Of a DNA stretch of 64,000 nucleotides, positions 40,235 through 48,779 are shown in pieces. Source of the stretch: Microbacterium arabinogalactanolyticum. GTDB taxonomy: Bacteria > Actinomycetota > Actinomycetes > Actinomycetales > Microbacteriaceae. The stretch is taken from contig NZ_BRZC01000004.1 in NCBI RefSeq assembly GCF_030268005.1, positions 124,001 through 188,000 of the forward strand, given 5' to 3'. Under the pieces are notes generated by a model. That model did no database searches. It was given only the letters and a program-made list of their open reading frames with translations, and was not told where the DNA came from. Both the position numbers and the translations under genes were made by a program. Position 1 is the stretch's first letter; every line of letters begins with the position of its first letter.

Positions 40235-40905
40235 GCGTTCTCCTTGGCGTGGCGGCCGGCGAGGTCGCGGATGTCGGCGGACGTGCGTCCCGCGAGCGTC
40301 GGCCACAGTTCATGCGCGTCCGAGCCGTCCAGGGAGACGATGTGCGGCACGCCCAGGGTGACCGCACCGGATGCCCGGCCCGCGGCGACTCCGGTGCCGG
40401 AGTCCTCGATCACGACGGCATCCGCGATGTCGATCTCCAGCAGCTCGGCGGCTCGCAGGTACGGGTCGGGGAAGGGCTTGGGGCGCGCGACGTCATCCCC
40501 GGCGACCACGAGGTCGAAGGCGTCGAAGTCGATCAGGGAGACGACGTCGAGGGCCATGCGGCGCAGCGACATGGTCACCAGGGCCGTGGGGATGCCGTTG
40601 GCGCGCAGGTCTGCGAGCAGCTCGCGAGCGCCGTGCCGGAACGGGACCCCCTCGCTGCGGAGGCGATGGGCGACGGCATCCGTGAGGTGCTGGACGATGG
40701 CGTCCGCCTCCATGTCGACGCCGTACCTCTGCAGGATCAGAGCGCTGTCGTGCAGACCGTTGCCGACCAGCTGGAGCGCGTCCTCATGGGTCCACGTGCC
40801 GCCGAACGACTCGACCAGGACGGTCTCGGCATCCATCCAGTACGGCTCGGTGTCGACGAGGGTTCCGTCCATGTCCCACAGGACTGCGCTGGGCTTGTTG
40901 CTCAC
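40231..40905 (-). CDS. HAD-family hydrolase (phosphatase/phosphonatase-like)
   Basis: 224 residues. Motif I WDMDGTLVDTE gives nucleophile and acid Asp; motif II TMSL; motif III K in DVARPKPFPDPYL; motif IV VVIEDSGTG. A cap domain sits between motifs I and II (about 20-90), as in beta-phosphoglucomutase-like members. Substrate unknown. GTG 40905 is preferred over ATG 40914, because that ATG lies inside the TAGCAT -10 box. Confidence 0.88.
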   Translation of the reverse strand: MSNKPSAVLWDMDGTLVDTEPYWMDAETVLVESFGGTWTHEDALQLVGNGLHDSALILQRYGVDMEADAIVQHLTDAVAHRLRSEGVPFRHGARELLADLRANGIPTALVTMSLRRMALDVVSLIDFDAFDLVVAGDDVARPKPFPDPYLRAAELLEIDIADAVVIEDSGTGVAAGRASGAVTLGVPHIVSLDGSDAHELWPTLAGRTSADIRDLAGRHAKENA

Positions 40906-40912
40906 TGAACCC

Positions 40913-40918
40913 ATGCTA
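40913..40918 (-). promoter_or_regulatory. -10 box of the HAD gene (leaderless)
   Basis: Minus-strand TAGCAT, 7 nt, GTG 40905. It heads the HAD-trmI unit. Confidence 0.5.
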
Positions 40919-40952
40919 GCCGGGAGCCGGCCCGGGGCTGATGCCGGGCGAC

Positions 40953-40958
40953 TAGCCT
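40953..40958 (+). promoter_or_regulatory. -10 box of the PAC2 gene
   Basis: TAGCCT, with a leader of about 42 nt holding a small GC hairpin (40971-40988) and AGGAGGGAG before GTG 41007. Confidence 0.4.
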
Positions 40959-41006
40959 GGAGGGACACTTCCGGGGCGCAGGCCCCGGGTGACAGGAGGG
41001 AGAACG

Positions 41007-41849
41007 GTGGACGCTCTCGGCTCACGCATCATCGTCGCCGCGTTCGACGGCTGGAACGACGCCGGCGAGGCTGCCAGTGGCGCCATCGGCGCACTGCGCG
41101 AGGCGGGGAGCTACGAGGCCGTGCACTCCGTCGATCCCGAGCTGTACTTCGACTATCAGTACACGCGTCCCTCGTCCCGCATGGACGCCTCCGGCCACCG
41201 CGAGCTGCACTGGCCGGACGCCACGCTGTGGCGCCCCACGAGCACGACCGCGGGCCCTGAGCTGTGGCTGCTCACCGGTTCGGAGCCTGCACGGGCGTGG
41301 CAGGCGTTCGCCACGGAGTTCATCGACGTGGCGCTGCGCGACGACGTGACCGGGCTGGTCACGCTGGGGGCGATGCTCTCGGATGTGCCGCACACCCGTC
41401 CCATCTCGATCTTCGCGTCGAGCCAGAACGAGCGTGTGCGCGCTGCGCACGGCCTGGACAAGTCCACCTACGAGGGGCCGGTGGGCATCCTGAGCGTCTT
41501 CGAGCACTTCGCCGAACGCGCCGAGATCCCCTCCGCGAGCCTGTGGGCCAGCGTGCCGCACTACGTCGCGACCGCGGCTCCCTCGCCGAAGGCGACCCTG
41601 GCGCTGCTGGATCGGCTCGAGGAGCTCACCGGCGTCGGCCCCGCCCGCGAGCACCTGCGCACCGCGGCCGCGGCCTGGGAGGCGTCGATCGACGCCGCTG
41701 CAGCCGAGGACGAGGACATGACCGAGTACATCCACCAGCTGGAGCGGACACGCGACACCTGGGACTCGCCCGATGCCTCCGGCGACGCCATCGCCCAGGC
41801 CTTCGAGCGCTACCTGCGCCGCCGGGGCGACGGCCCCGACAGGAAGTGA
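41007..41849 (+). CDS. PAC2-family protein
   Basis: 280 residues. N-terminal IIVAAFDGWNDAGEAAS and VTLGAMLSDVPHTRPI are PAC2 hallmarks. The family is related to archaeal and eukaryal proteasome assembly chaperones; its bacterial role is unproven. In many actinobacteria this gene lies near trmI and the proteasome genes, so its presence fits the neighbourhood even though the Pup genes are absent. The GTG start follows AGGAGGGAG by about 7 nt. Confidence 0.88.
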   Translation: MDALGSRIIVAAFDGWNDAGEAASGAIGALREAGSYEAVHSVDPELYFDYQYTRPSSRMDASGHRELHWPDATLWRPTSTTAGPELWLLTGSEPARAWQAFATEFIDVALRDDVTGLVTLGAMLSDVPHTRPISIFASSQNERVRAAHGLDKSTYEGPVGILSVFEHFAERAEIPSASLWASVPHYVATAAPSPKATLALLDRLEELTGVGPAREHLRTAAAAWEASIDAAAAEDEDMTEYIHQLERTRDTWDSPDASGDAIAQAFERYLRRRGDGPDRK

Positions 41850-41853
41850 CCGA

Positions 41854-42684
41854 TCAGCGCGGCGAGAGCACTCCCGTGGACAGCAGCACGATGAGCGTGC
41901 CGCCCAGCAGCACCCGGTAGATCACGAACGGCAGGAAGCTGCGCTTGGAGATCCAGTTCATGAAGAACGCGATCACGCCGAGCGCCACGACGAATGCGAT
42001 GCCGGTCGCCGCGAAGGTCTCCCCCAGGCTGAAGTACTGGCCGGCCTCCCCGCCGTGCTTGAACAGCTGGTAGAAGCCGCTGCCGAACACCGCGGGAATC
42101 GCCAGCAGGAACGCGTACCGGGCGGCCGCAGCGCGCTCATAGCCGAGGAAGAGGCCCATCGTGATGGTGCCACCGGATCGCGACACGCCGGGTACCAGAG
42201 CGAACGCCTGCGCCACGCCGTAGGCGATGCCGTGCGGGTAGGTCAGCTCGTCGAGCTTGCGCTTCTTGGCACCGATGTAGTCCGCGATGCCCAGCAGCAG
42301 ACCGAAGCCGATGAGCATGATCGCGACGATCCAGAGCGATCGCAGCGTCGTCTCGATCTTGTCCTGGAACAGCAGCCCCAGCAGGACGATCGGGATGCTG
42401 CCGAGGATGATCAGCCACCCCATCTTCGCATCGGGGTCGTTGCGCGGCGCCTTGCCGGTCAGGGACCGGAACCACGTGCCGATGATGCGCACGATGTCAC
42501 GCCAGAAGAACACCACGACGGCCGCCTCGGTGCCGATCTGGGTGATCGCGGTGAACGCGGCGCCCGGGTCCTCACCGGAGGGAAGCAGCGCCCCGACGAT
42601 GCGCAGGTGCGCGCTGGAGGAGATCGGCAGGAACTCGGTGAGTCCCTGGACGACGCCGAGCAGAAGGGCTTCGAGCAGGTTCAT
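41854..42684 (-). CDS. uppP: Undecaprenyl-diphosphatase
   Basis: 276 residues, seven to eight membrane spans. Active-site motifs [15 protein letters not shown] (Glu, Ser-rich loop) and [13 protein letters not shown] (Arg) are intact. It recycles undecaprenyl pyrophosphate for cell-wall synthesis; raised levels confer bacitracin resistance. GGAAAG precedes ATG. Convergent with the PAC2 gene, 4 bp apart, and downstream of the M20 gene. Confidence 0.96.
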   Translation of the reverse strand: MNLLEALLLGVVQGLTEFLPISSSAHLRIVGALLPSGEDPGAAFTAITQIGTEAAVVVFFWRDIVRIIGTWFRSLTGKAPRNDPDAKMGWLIILGSIPIVLLGLLFQDKIETTLRSLWIVAIMLIGFGLLLGIADYIGAKKRKLDELTYPHGIAYGVAQAFALVPGVSRSGGTITMGLFLGYERAAAARYAFLLAIPAVFGSGFYQLFKHGGEAGQYFSLGETFAATGIAFVVALGVIAFFMNWISKRSFLPFVIYRVLLGGTLIVLLSTGVLSPR

Positions 42685-42732
42685 GCGGTGCTTTCCAAGG
42701 GTGAGGCGTCGGTGTCCCCGGACGGATGCCGG

Positions 42733-44028
42733 TCAGCAGGAGCGCAGCAGATCGGTCAGCACGCGCTGACCGAAGACAAGAGATTCTACGGGGACGCGCT
42801 CGTCCACTCCGTGGAACATCCCTGTGAAGTCGAGATCCGCAGGCAGCTGCAGCGGCGCGAATCCGTACCCGGTGATGCCGATCGAGGCCAGCGCCTTGTT
42901 GTCGGTGCCGGCGCCGAGCAGGTACGGGATCACGGGCACTCCAGGGTCGTGCTTCCCCAGGGCCGCCACCATGGCGTCCACCAGCTCGCCCGCGAACGGC
43001 GTCTCCATGCCGATGTCGCGCACGACGGTCTCGATGCGGATGTCTTCGCCGACGATCCGCTGCAGCTCGGCGAGCACGTCGTCCTCGGTCCCGGGGATCA
43101 CACGGACGTCGATGAGAGCCTCCGCGGTCTCGGGGATCACGTTGTGCTTGTATCCGGCGGTGAGCACGGTGGGGTTCGCGGTGGTGCGGAACGTGGAGCG
43201 CAGGAAGGCCTCGGCGGGACCTGCGGCCGCGGCCAGCGCGTCCGGGTCATCGATCGGCCGTCCGGTCAGCTCGCTCAGGCCGTCGAGAAGGGCCTGGGTG
43301 GTCGGTGTGAGCCGGATGGGCCAGCGGGTCCGGCCGACGGCGGCGACGGCCTCTGCGAGACGCGTGACCGCGTTCTGCTCGTGGTAGCGGCTGCCGTGTC
43401 CTGCACGCCCCTTGGCGACCAGCCGAAGCCACATCAGGGCCTTCTCCCCCACCTGCAGTAGATAGGCGCGGTGATCGTCGACCGTGATCGAGTACCCGCC
43501 CACCTCGCTGATCGCCTCGGTCGCGCCGGAGAACCACTCCGGCCTGTCGCGCACGACGAGCGCGGAGCCCTCCACGCCGCCGTTCTCCTCATCCGCGAAG
43601 AACACCAGGATCAGATCGCGGTCGGGCTGCTCACCCGCCCGCAGCAGATCGGCGACCGCGGTGAGGATCATGGCGTCCATGTTCTTCATGTCCACGGCGC
43701 CGCGCCCCCACAGCATCCCATCGCGGATCACTCCCTCGAACGGGTCGACGCTCCAGTCCTCGGCCATGGCGGGGACCACGTCCAGGTGTCCGTGCACGAC
43801 CAGCGCGGGACGCTCGGGGTTGCGGCCCCTGACGCGTGCCATCACGTTGGTCCGGTTCGGGATCGGCTCGTAGTACTCCGGCTCGAGGCCGAGCGAGGTG
43901 AGGAAGGCGCCGACGTACTCCGCGGCTTCGCGTTCACCCTTCGCGTTCCCGCCGCCGAAGTTGGAGGTGTCGATGCGGATCAGATCACGGGCGATCCGGG
44001 CGACTTCGGGCAGGGAGGAATCCGACAT
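42733..44028 (-). CDS. M20-family metallopeptidase
   Basis: 431 residues. Zinc ligands in LVVHGHLDVVPA (His, Asp), GRGAVDMKNMDA (Asp), FFADEENGG (catalytic Glu pair), and a C-terminal His in LGAGTDN/DERVP. A lid domain for dimerisation lies at about 200-320. Related to ArgE/DapE/carboxypeptidase G2; acts on small peptides or acylated amino acids. ATG is set by TAGCCT six bases upstream. Confidence 0.9.
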   Translation of the reverse strand: MSDSSLPEVARIARDLIRIDTSNFGGGNAKGEREAAEYVGAFLTSLGLEPEYYEPIPNRTNVMARVRGRNPERPALVVHGHLDVVPAMAEDWSVDPFEGVIRDGMLWGRGAVDMKNMDAMILTAVADLLRAGEQPDRDLILVFFADEENGGVEGSALVVRDRPEWFSGATEAISEVGGYSITVDDHRAYLLQVGEKALMWLRLVAKGRAGHGSRYHEQNAVTRLAEAVAAVGRTRWPIRLTPTTQALLDGLSELTGRPIDDPDALAAAAGPAEAFLRSTFRTTANPTVLTAGYKHNVIPETAEALIDVRVIPGTEDDVLAELQRIVGEDIRIETVVRDIGMETPFAGELVDAMVAALGKHDPGVPVIPYLLGAGTDNKALASIGITGYGFAPLQLPADLDFTGMFHGVDERVPVESLVFGQRVLTDLLRSC

Positions 44029-44034
44029 GGCTCC

Positions 44035-44040
44035 AGGCTA
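44035..44040 (-). promoter_or_regulatory. -10 box of the M20 gene (leaderless)
   Basis: Minus-strand TAGCCT, 6 nt, ATG 44028. Confidence 0.55.
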
Positions 44041-44099
44041 TCGAAACGGCGTGCCACGCCCGGGCGTCGGCGTGGTTCGTGGCTGTCCGCGGACCGTGC

Positions 44100-44105
44100 T
44101 AGAGT
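44100..44105 (+). promoter_or_regulatory. -10 box of tRNA-Leu(GAG)
   Basis: TAGAGT about 33 nt before the mature tRNA 5' end. Confidence 0.4.
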
Positions 44106-44138
44106 CATTCTTCGGTCGGCAACGACTTTTCATCACCT

Positions 44139-44223
44139 GCGCGGGTGGCGGAATAGGTAGACGCGCTAGCTTGAGGTGCTAGTGCCCGAATAGGGCGTGG
44201 GGGTTCAAGTCCCCCCTCGCGCA
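44139..44223 (+). tRNA. tRNA-Leu (anticodon GAG)
   Basis: 85 nt. Acceptor GCGCGGG (44139-44145) pairs with CTCGCGC (44216-44222) with one G-U. The anticodon stem CTAGC/GCTAG encloses loop TTGAGGT with anticodon GAG at 44173-44175, reading CUC/CUU. T arm GGGGG-TTCAAGT-CCCCC. Long variable arm. Discriminator A; no encoded CCA. Confidence 0.95.
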
Positions 44224-44227
44224 CAGA

Positions 44228-44269
44228 ACGGAGAAGGCCCCGGATCGAGAGATCCGGGGCCTTCTCCGT
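44228..44269. terminator. Terminator between tRNA-Leu and the SRPBCC gene
   Basis: 19-bp perfect stem (44228-44246 with 44251-44269), tetraloop GAGA. It serves the tRNA (+) and the convergent SRPBCC gene (-). It shares the GGAGAAGGCCCCG-type arm with the terminator at 27604. Confidence 0.85.
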
Positions 44270-44270
44270 G

Positions 44271-44726
44271 TCAGGCGTCGACGTCGCCGCGCCAGGCGCC
44301 GGTCGCCGTGCTGCGGTTCTCGATGAAGTCCTTGAAGTTGTCCAGGTCCTTCCTGACCGCATGGGATGCGAGGCCCGCGATCGAGCCGACCATCTCGGCA
44401 AGGCCCTCCGGCTTCCAGTCGATCTGCACGGTCACGCGACTGGAATCGTCGCTCAGGCGGTGGAAGCTCACCACACCCGCATGGGCCGTCTCACCGCCGA
44501 CGCTGCGCCAGGCCACGCGGTCGTCCGGGTGCTGCTCGGTGATCTCGGTGTCGAACTCGCGGCGCACCCCGCCGACCTCGACGACCCAGTGATTGCGCGT
44601 GTCATCCACCTGGGTGGTCGAGACCACCTCCTCGAGGAAGTCGGGAAAGCTCTCGAACTGGGTCCACTGGTCGTATGCGACGCGCACGGGGACGTCGACG
44701 TCCACGGTCTCGATGATCTGGGCCAT
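44271..44726 (-). CDS. SRPBCC-family (polyketide cyclase/dehydrase-like) protein
   Basis: 151 residues, one START-like ligand-binding domain. Begins IETVDVDVPVRVAYDQWTQF, the usual first strand and helix; later FHRLSDDSSRVTVQIDW. No catalytic residues are recognisable; ligand unknown. AAGGAG is 6 nt before ATG 44726, which excludes the longer upstream start. Confidence 0.86.
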   Translation of the reverse strand: MAQIIETVDVDVPVRVAYDQWTQFESFPDFLEEVVSTTQVDDTRNHWVVEVGGVRREFDTEITEQHPDDRVAWRSVGGETAHAGVVSFHRLSDDSSRVTVQIDWKPEGLAEMVGSIAGLASHAVRKDLDNFKDFIENRSTATGAWRGDVDA

Positions 44727-44829
44727 GCTCTGCTCCTTGCTCCTCGGTGTGGAGCATCCAGTCATCCGCATGTCGCCGAGCCCGGAAAGGGGGTTGACGG
44801 CACGCGCATGACTCAGCGCATGACTCTGC

Positions 44830-45918
44830 TCACACCGCGCCGACGCCGAACACGAGACCGAGCACGTAGGTGATCGCCGCCGCCCCGAAGCCGATCGCCA
44901 GCTGCCGCAGGGCGCGCTTGAGCGGCGGGCCGCCGGAGAGGATCCCGACCATCGCGCCCGTGCTCAGCAGCGCGACTCCGACGAGCACCAACGCGACGAG
45001 GATCGCCGTGAAGCCCGTGAGCCCGAAGAGCCACGGCAGCACGGGCACGATCGCACCGGACGCGAACAGCAGGAAGCTGGAGATGGCGGCCGTCCAGTCG
45101 CTGCCGACGATCTCATGATCGTTCGGCACGCCGATCGGTCCGGTCGCGTCGCGACGGATGCCCGCCTGCGCGGCGCTCACGACCCGCTGGGCGCGTGCCA
45201 GCGACTCGTCCTCGTCCATGCCGCGCGCCCGGTACACGAGGGCCAGCTCGTTGGCATCGATGTCGAGGTCGCCCGCGGTGGCATCCGCGTCGTTGCTCTC
45301 CTCCGTCGCGGCCAGCAGCTCGCGCTGGGAGCGCACGGAGACGAACTCCCCCGCACCCATCGACAGTGCGCCGGCGAGAAGGCCGGCGATGCCGCTGAAG
45401 AGCACCAGGCCGGAGCCGACCCCGGTGGCCCCGATGCCGAGCACCAGTGCGAGGTTCGAGACGAGTCCGTCGTTCGCGCCGAAGACCGCCGCGCGGAACG
45501 AGCCGGACAACCGGCGGCGTCCGCGCGCGGCGAGGCCGCGGACCACCTCGTGGTGCACCTTCTCATCGGCCCGCATCGCCGGGGTGGCGTACTTCTCGCT
45601 GTCGTAGGGGGAACGCGCCTCGGCGCTCTGAGCGAGCGCGAGCACGAAGATGGATCCGAACCGTCCGGCCATCCAGCCCAGCATCCGGGAGCGGAGACCG
45701 GCACGGGGAAGCCGGGAGGGCTCCTCGCCTCCGAGCAGATCCAGCCAGTGCTGCTCGTGGCGACGCTCGGCTTCCGCGAGGGAGAGCAGGATCTCCTTCT
45801 CCTCGCCTTCTCTCCGAGCGGCGAGCCGCGAGTAGACGGCTCCTTCGGCGCGTTCCTCGACCAGATAGCGGGCCCATTGCTTGCGGTCCGCAGCAGTGGC
45901 GTGGGCGGGGGCAGACAT
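44830..45918 (-). CDS. Rubrerythrin-VIT1/CCC1 fusion, iron/manganese transporter
   Basis: 362 residues. The N-terminal ferritin-like domain (about 1-140) has EERAEGAVYSRLA, EAERRHEQHW and DEKVHHEVV, supplying di-iron ligands. The C-terminal VIT1/CCC1 domain holds about five spans with FGANDGLVSNLALVLGI and GALSMGAGEFVSVRSQ. Such membrane-bound ferritin-like proteins export or store iron or manganese. ACGGAGGATGC precedes ATG. The 131-bp gap upstream shows no further gene. Confidence 0.9.
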   Translation of the reverse strand: MSAPAHATAADRKQWARYLVEERAEGAVYSRLAARREGEEKEILLSLAEAERRHEQHWLDLLGGEEPSRLPRAGLRSRMLGWMAGRFGSIFVLALAQSAEARSPYDSEKYATPAMRADEKVHHEVVRGLAARGRRRLSGSFRAAVFGANDGLVSNLALVLGIGATGVGSGLVLFSGIAGLLAGALSMGAGEFVSVRSQRELLAATEESNDADATAGDLDIDANELALVYRARGMDEDESLARAQRVVSAAQAGIRRDATGPIGVPNDHEIVGSDWTAAISSFLLFASGAIVPVLPWLFGLTGFTAILVALVLVGVALLSTGAMVGILSGGPPLKRALRQLAIGFGAAAITYVLGLVFGVGAV

Positions 45919-46049
45919 GCATCCTCCGTGGGTAGATCAACATTCCACGGTATCGACGCGGGCACCTCTGAACCGCATCAGGACGCGGATTGACAGGATT
46001 TCGGATGCCCGAACCAGCACACGACCCGGCTGATGCCGCTGGGGCCGCG

Positions 46050-47789
46050 TCAGGTCCGCACGCGCTTGCGCAGCAGGTCGATCCGCGCCTGCAGCTGCGA
46101 CACGGTCGCCTGGGCGACAGCCGGTCCACCGCACATCCGGCGCAGCTCGGCGTGCACGGATCCGTGCGGCTCGCCGGTCTGCCGCGCATACAGGCCGACC
46201 AGGCTGTTCAGCAGCTGCCGCTGCTCGCGAAGGGTGCGGTGCAGGGGCGCGGGGAGGGTCGTCGTCTCGACCGGGGTGGCCGCCTCCCGCGCCTGGCGCA
46301 GCTTGCCCTGCCTGGCCTGGCGCTGCATGAGGAGCGCGTGCACGTGCTCGGGCTCGAGAAGTCCGGGGAACCCGATGAACTCCTCCTCCTCGGGGGTGCC
46401 GGGCTCGGCGAGCTGACCGAACTCCTTGCCCTCGAACACGACCCGATCGAAGTGCGCCAGCGACGAGATCGCCTGATAGCTGAACTCCTGGGTGAGGGCG
46501 TCGGATGCGTCCTCCTCGCGGTTCGCGCTCTCCAGCAGCGAGTCCTCGAGGCCGTCGTCGTCCTTGTCCCGCCGATCGAGCGCGTGGTCGCGCTGACGCT
46601 CCATCTCGTTCGCGAGGGTCATCAGCACGGGGACGTTCGGCAGGAACACACTGGCGGCCTCACCGCGGCGTCTCGCACGCACGAATCGTCCGATGGCCTG
46701 TGCGAAGAACAGCGGCGTCGACGATGACGTCGCGTACACGCCCACTGCCAGCCGCGGGACGTCGACGCCCTCGGACACCATGCGCACGGCGACCATCCAG
46801 CGCCGGTCCGTCTCACTGAACTTCTCGATGCGCTCGGACGCCGATGCGTCGTCGGAGAGCACCACGGTCGGCTGCTCCCCCGTGATGCTGTGCAGGATCT
46901 TGGCGTAGGCGCGCGCGACCGTCTGATCCGTCGCGAGCACGAGCCCGCCGGCATCCGGGACGTGGTGGCGGATCTCGGTGAGGCGGCGATCGGCGGCGGA
47001 CAGCACCGCCGGCATCCACTCCCCCTCCGGGTCCAGCGCGGTGCGCCAGGCCTGCGAGGTGACGTCCTTGGTGTTGTCCTGTCCGAGGTGCGCCTCGAGC
47101 TCGTCGCCCGCGCTGGTGCGCCAGCGCATCTTGCCGGAGTACATGTGGAACAGCACCGGCCGCACGACGCCGTCGGCCAGCGCCCGCCCGTATCCGTAGC
47201 GGTAGTCGGTGCTGGAGACCCGTGCGCCGGATTCGTCGGGGATGTACTCCACGAACGGGATGGGCGCAGTGTCGCTGCGGAACGGCGTGCCCGACAGCAG
47301 CAGACGGCGACGGGCCGGCCCGTACGCGTCGCGGATGGCGTCGCCCCAGCTGAGAGCGTCGCCACCGTGGTGCACCTCGTCCAGGATGACGAGCGTCCTC
47401 GCGTCCTCGGTCAGGTGCCGGTGCACGCTGGACTTCGCCGCGACCTGCGCATAGGTGACGACGACGCCGTGGTACTGCCGGGAGGGTGCCCAGTGGCTGT
47501 TGCGGAACCGGGGGTCCAGCCGGATGTGCACGCGCGCGGCCGCATCCGCCCACTGCGTCTTCAGGTGCTCGGTCGGCGCGACCACGATGACCCGGTTGAC
47601 CTCGCCCATGCGCAGCAACTCGACAGCGAGCGTGAGAGCGAAGGTGGTCTTGCCTGCCCCGGGGGTGGCGGCGACGAGGAAATCCCGCTGATCGGCCTGG
47701 AAATACGCGTCCAGCGCCTCCCGCTGCCATGCCCTCAGCTTGTCGGCGGTACCCCACGGGGCGCGCTGAGGGAAGGACGGAGAGAGCAC
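46050..47789 (-). CDS. SF2 DEAD/DEAH-box helicase
   Basis: 579 residues. Motif I VAATPGAGKTTFAL, motif II VILDEVHHGGDAL, motif III LLSGTPFRS, motif VI FAQAIGRFVRARRRGE. The C-terminal third (about 390-579) is charged and partly coiled, with no recognised domain. Resembles the Type III restriction Res/XPB-like group of DNA helicases, but no methylase or nuclease gene is beside it. GTG start set by TATCGT six bases upstream. Confidence 0.88.
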   Translation of the reverse strand: MLSPSFPQRAPWGTADKLRAWQREALDAYFQADQRDFLVAATPGAGKTTFALTLAVELLRMGEVNRVIVVAPTEHLKTQWADAAARVHIRLDPRFRNSHWAPSRQYHGVVVTYAQVAAKSSVHRHLTEDARTLVILDEVHHGGDALSWGDAIRDAYGPARRRLLLSGTPFRSDTAPIPFVEYIPDESGARVSSTDYRYGYGRALADGVVRPVLFHMYSGKMRWRTSAGDELEAHLGQDNTKDVTSQAWRTALDPEGEWMPAVLSAADRRLTEIRHHVPDAGGLVLATDQTVARAYAKILHSITGEQPTVVLSDDASASERIEKFSETDRRWMVAVRMVSEGVDVPRLAVGVYATSSSTPLFFAQAIGRFVRARRRGEAASVFLPNVPVLMTLANEMERQRDHALDRRDKDDDGLEDSLLESANREEDASDALTQEFSYQAISSLAHFDRVVFEGKEFGQLAEPGTPEEEEFIGFPGLLEPEHVHALLMQRQARQGKLRQAREAATPVETTTLPAPLHRTLREQRQLLNSLVGLYARQTGEPHGSVHAELRRMCGGPAVAQATVSQLQARIDLLRKRVRT

Positions 47790-47795
47790 TGCTCA

Positions 47796-47801
47796 ACGAT
47801 A
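47796..47801 (-). promoter_or_regulatory. -10 box of the SF2 helicase gene (leaderless)
   Basis: Minus-strand TATCGT, 6 nt, GTG 47789. Confidence 0.5.
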
Positions 47802-47847
47802 ATCCAGCCCGCCGACAACGCTCTGCGCGCCCGCCCATCAGCGCGGG

Positions 47848-47853
47848 TAGGCT
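47848..47853 (+). promoter_or_regulatory. -10 box of the second SGNH hydrolase gene
   Basis: TAGGCT with a leader of about 41 nt containing a GC hairpin and AAGGAG before ATG 47901. Confidence 0.45.
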
Positions 47854-47900
47854 CTCTCAGGCGCCCGCACCCCGGGCGTCTGATGCCGAAGGAGAACCCG

Positions 47901-48731
47901 ATGGTGGACCAGGAGACGTCTCGCACCCCGTTCGTCGAGAACGAGGGACCGCATCCCTGGCGACGGTTCGTCGCCGTCGGCGACTCGTTCACCGAGGGTG
48001 TCGGCGACCCCGCACCAGACCTGCCCGGCGGGCTGCGCGGCTGGGCCGATCGCGTCGCCGAGGTGCTGGGTCATGATGTGGACGACTTCGCCTACGCCAA
48101 TCTCGCCGTGCGCGGCAAGCTGATCGCCCAGATCGTCGCGGATCAGATCGAGCCGGCGGTCGCGCTCAAGCCCGATCTCGTCTCGATCTGCGCCGGCGGC
48201 AACGACGTGATCCGCCCGGGCACCGATCCCGACGAGATCGCCGTGCAGCTCGAGGACGCCGTCGCCCGGCTCTCCTCCACCGGCGCCGCGGTGGTGCTCT
48301 TCACCGGGATCGACACCGGCTTCACCCCGGTGTTCCGCCCGTTCCGCGGCAAGGTCGCCATCTACAACGAGAACGTGCGCGCGATCGGCGACCGGTACGA
48401 CTGCATCATCGCCGACCAGTGGGCGCTGAAGGTCGTGCAGGACCCGCGCTTCTTCGACGACGACCGGCTGCACTACAACGCGCTCGGTCACCACGAGATC
48501 GCTCGGATGGTGCTGCGTGCGCTCAACGTGCCGAACGACCTGCAGGCCATGCAGCCCGATCCCGTCCCGGTGCGCACCTGGCGCGAAGCGCGAGCCGAGG
48601 ACATCGGCTGGGCGCGCGAGCACCTGGTCCCCTGGGTGCTGCGCCGGCTGCGCCACCAGTCCTCGGGCGACCACGTCGAGGCCAAGCGGCCTGAGCCGTC
48701 TCCGGTGCGGATGCCCGGCGCCGAGAACTGA
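47901..48731 (+). CDS. SGNH/GDSL-family hydrolase (paralogue of 9371-10126)
   Basis: 276 residues. Blocks GDSFTEGVGD, YANLAVRGK, CAGGNDVIRPG and DRLHYNALGHHEIA. It shares nearly all block text with the gene at 9371 but has a longer N-terminus and a different C-terminal tail. No signal peptide. AAGGAG lies 6 nt before ATG 47901; an ATG at 47883 would overlap that ribosome site and is rejected. Confidence 0.9.
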   Translation: MVDQETSRTPFVENEGPHPWRRFVAVGDSFTEGVGDPAPDLPGGLRGWADRVAEVLGHDVDDFAYANLAVRGKLIAQIVADQIEPAVALKPDLVSICAGGNDVIRPGTDPDEIAVQLEDAVARLSSTGAAVVLFTGIDTGFTPVFRPFRGKVAIYNENVRAIGDRYDCIIADQWALKVVQDPRFFDDDRLHYNALGHHEIARMVLRALNVPNDLQAMQPDPVPVRTWREARAEDIGWAREHLVPWVLRRLRHQSSGDHVEAKRPEPSPVRMPGAEN

Positions 48732-48779
48732 TCGCGCGGCCGCGCCCGGTTCATTGACCGTCCGCTCTCCGCGGCGAAC

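Noticed and set aside
41773-43461. 562-codon plus-strand open frame opposite uppP and the M20 gene
   Set aside because: Shadow of two well-conserved minus-strand genes; low-complexity Arg/Asp/Gly composition.
48734-48748. GCGCGGCCGCGC palindrome after the second SGNH gene
   Set aside because: Short and pure GC; expected by chance at this composition, and no longer stem can be drawn.
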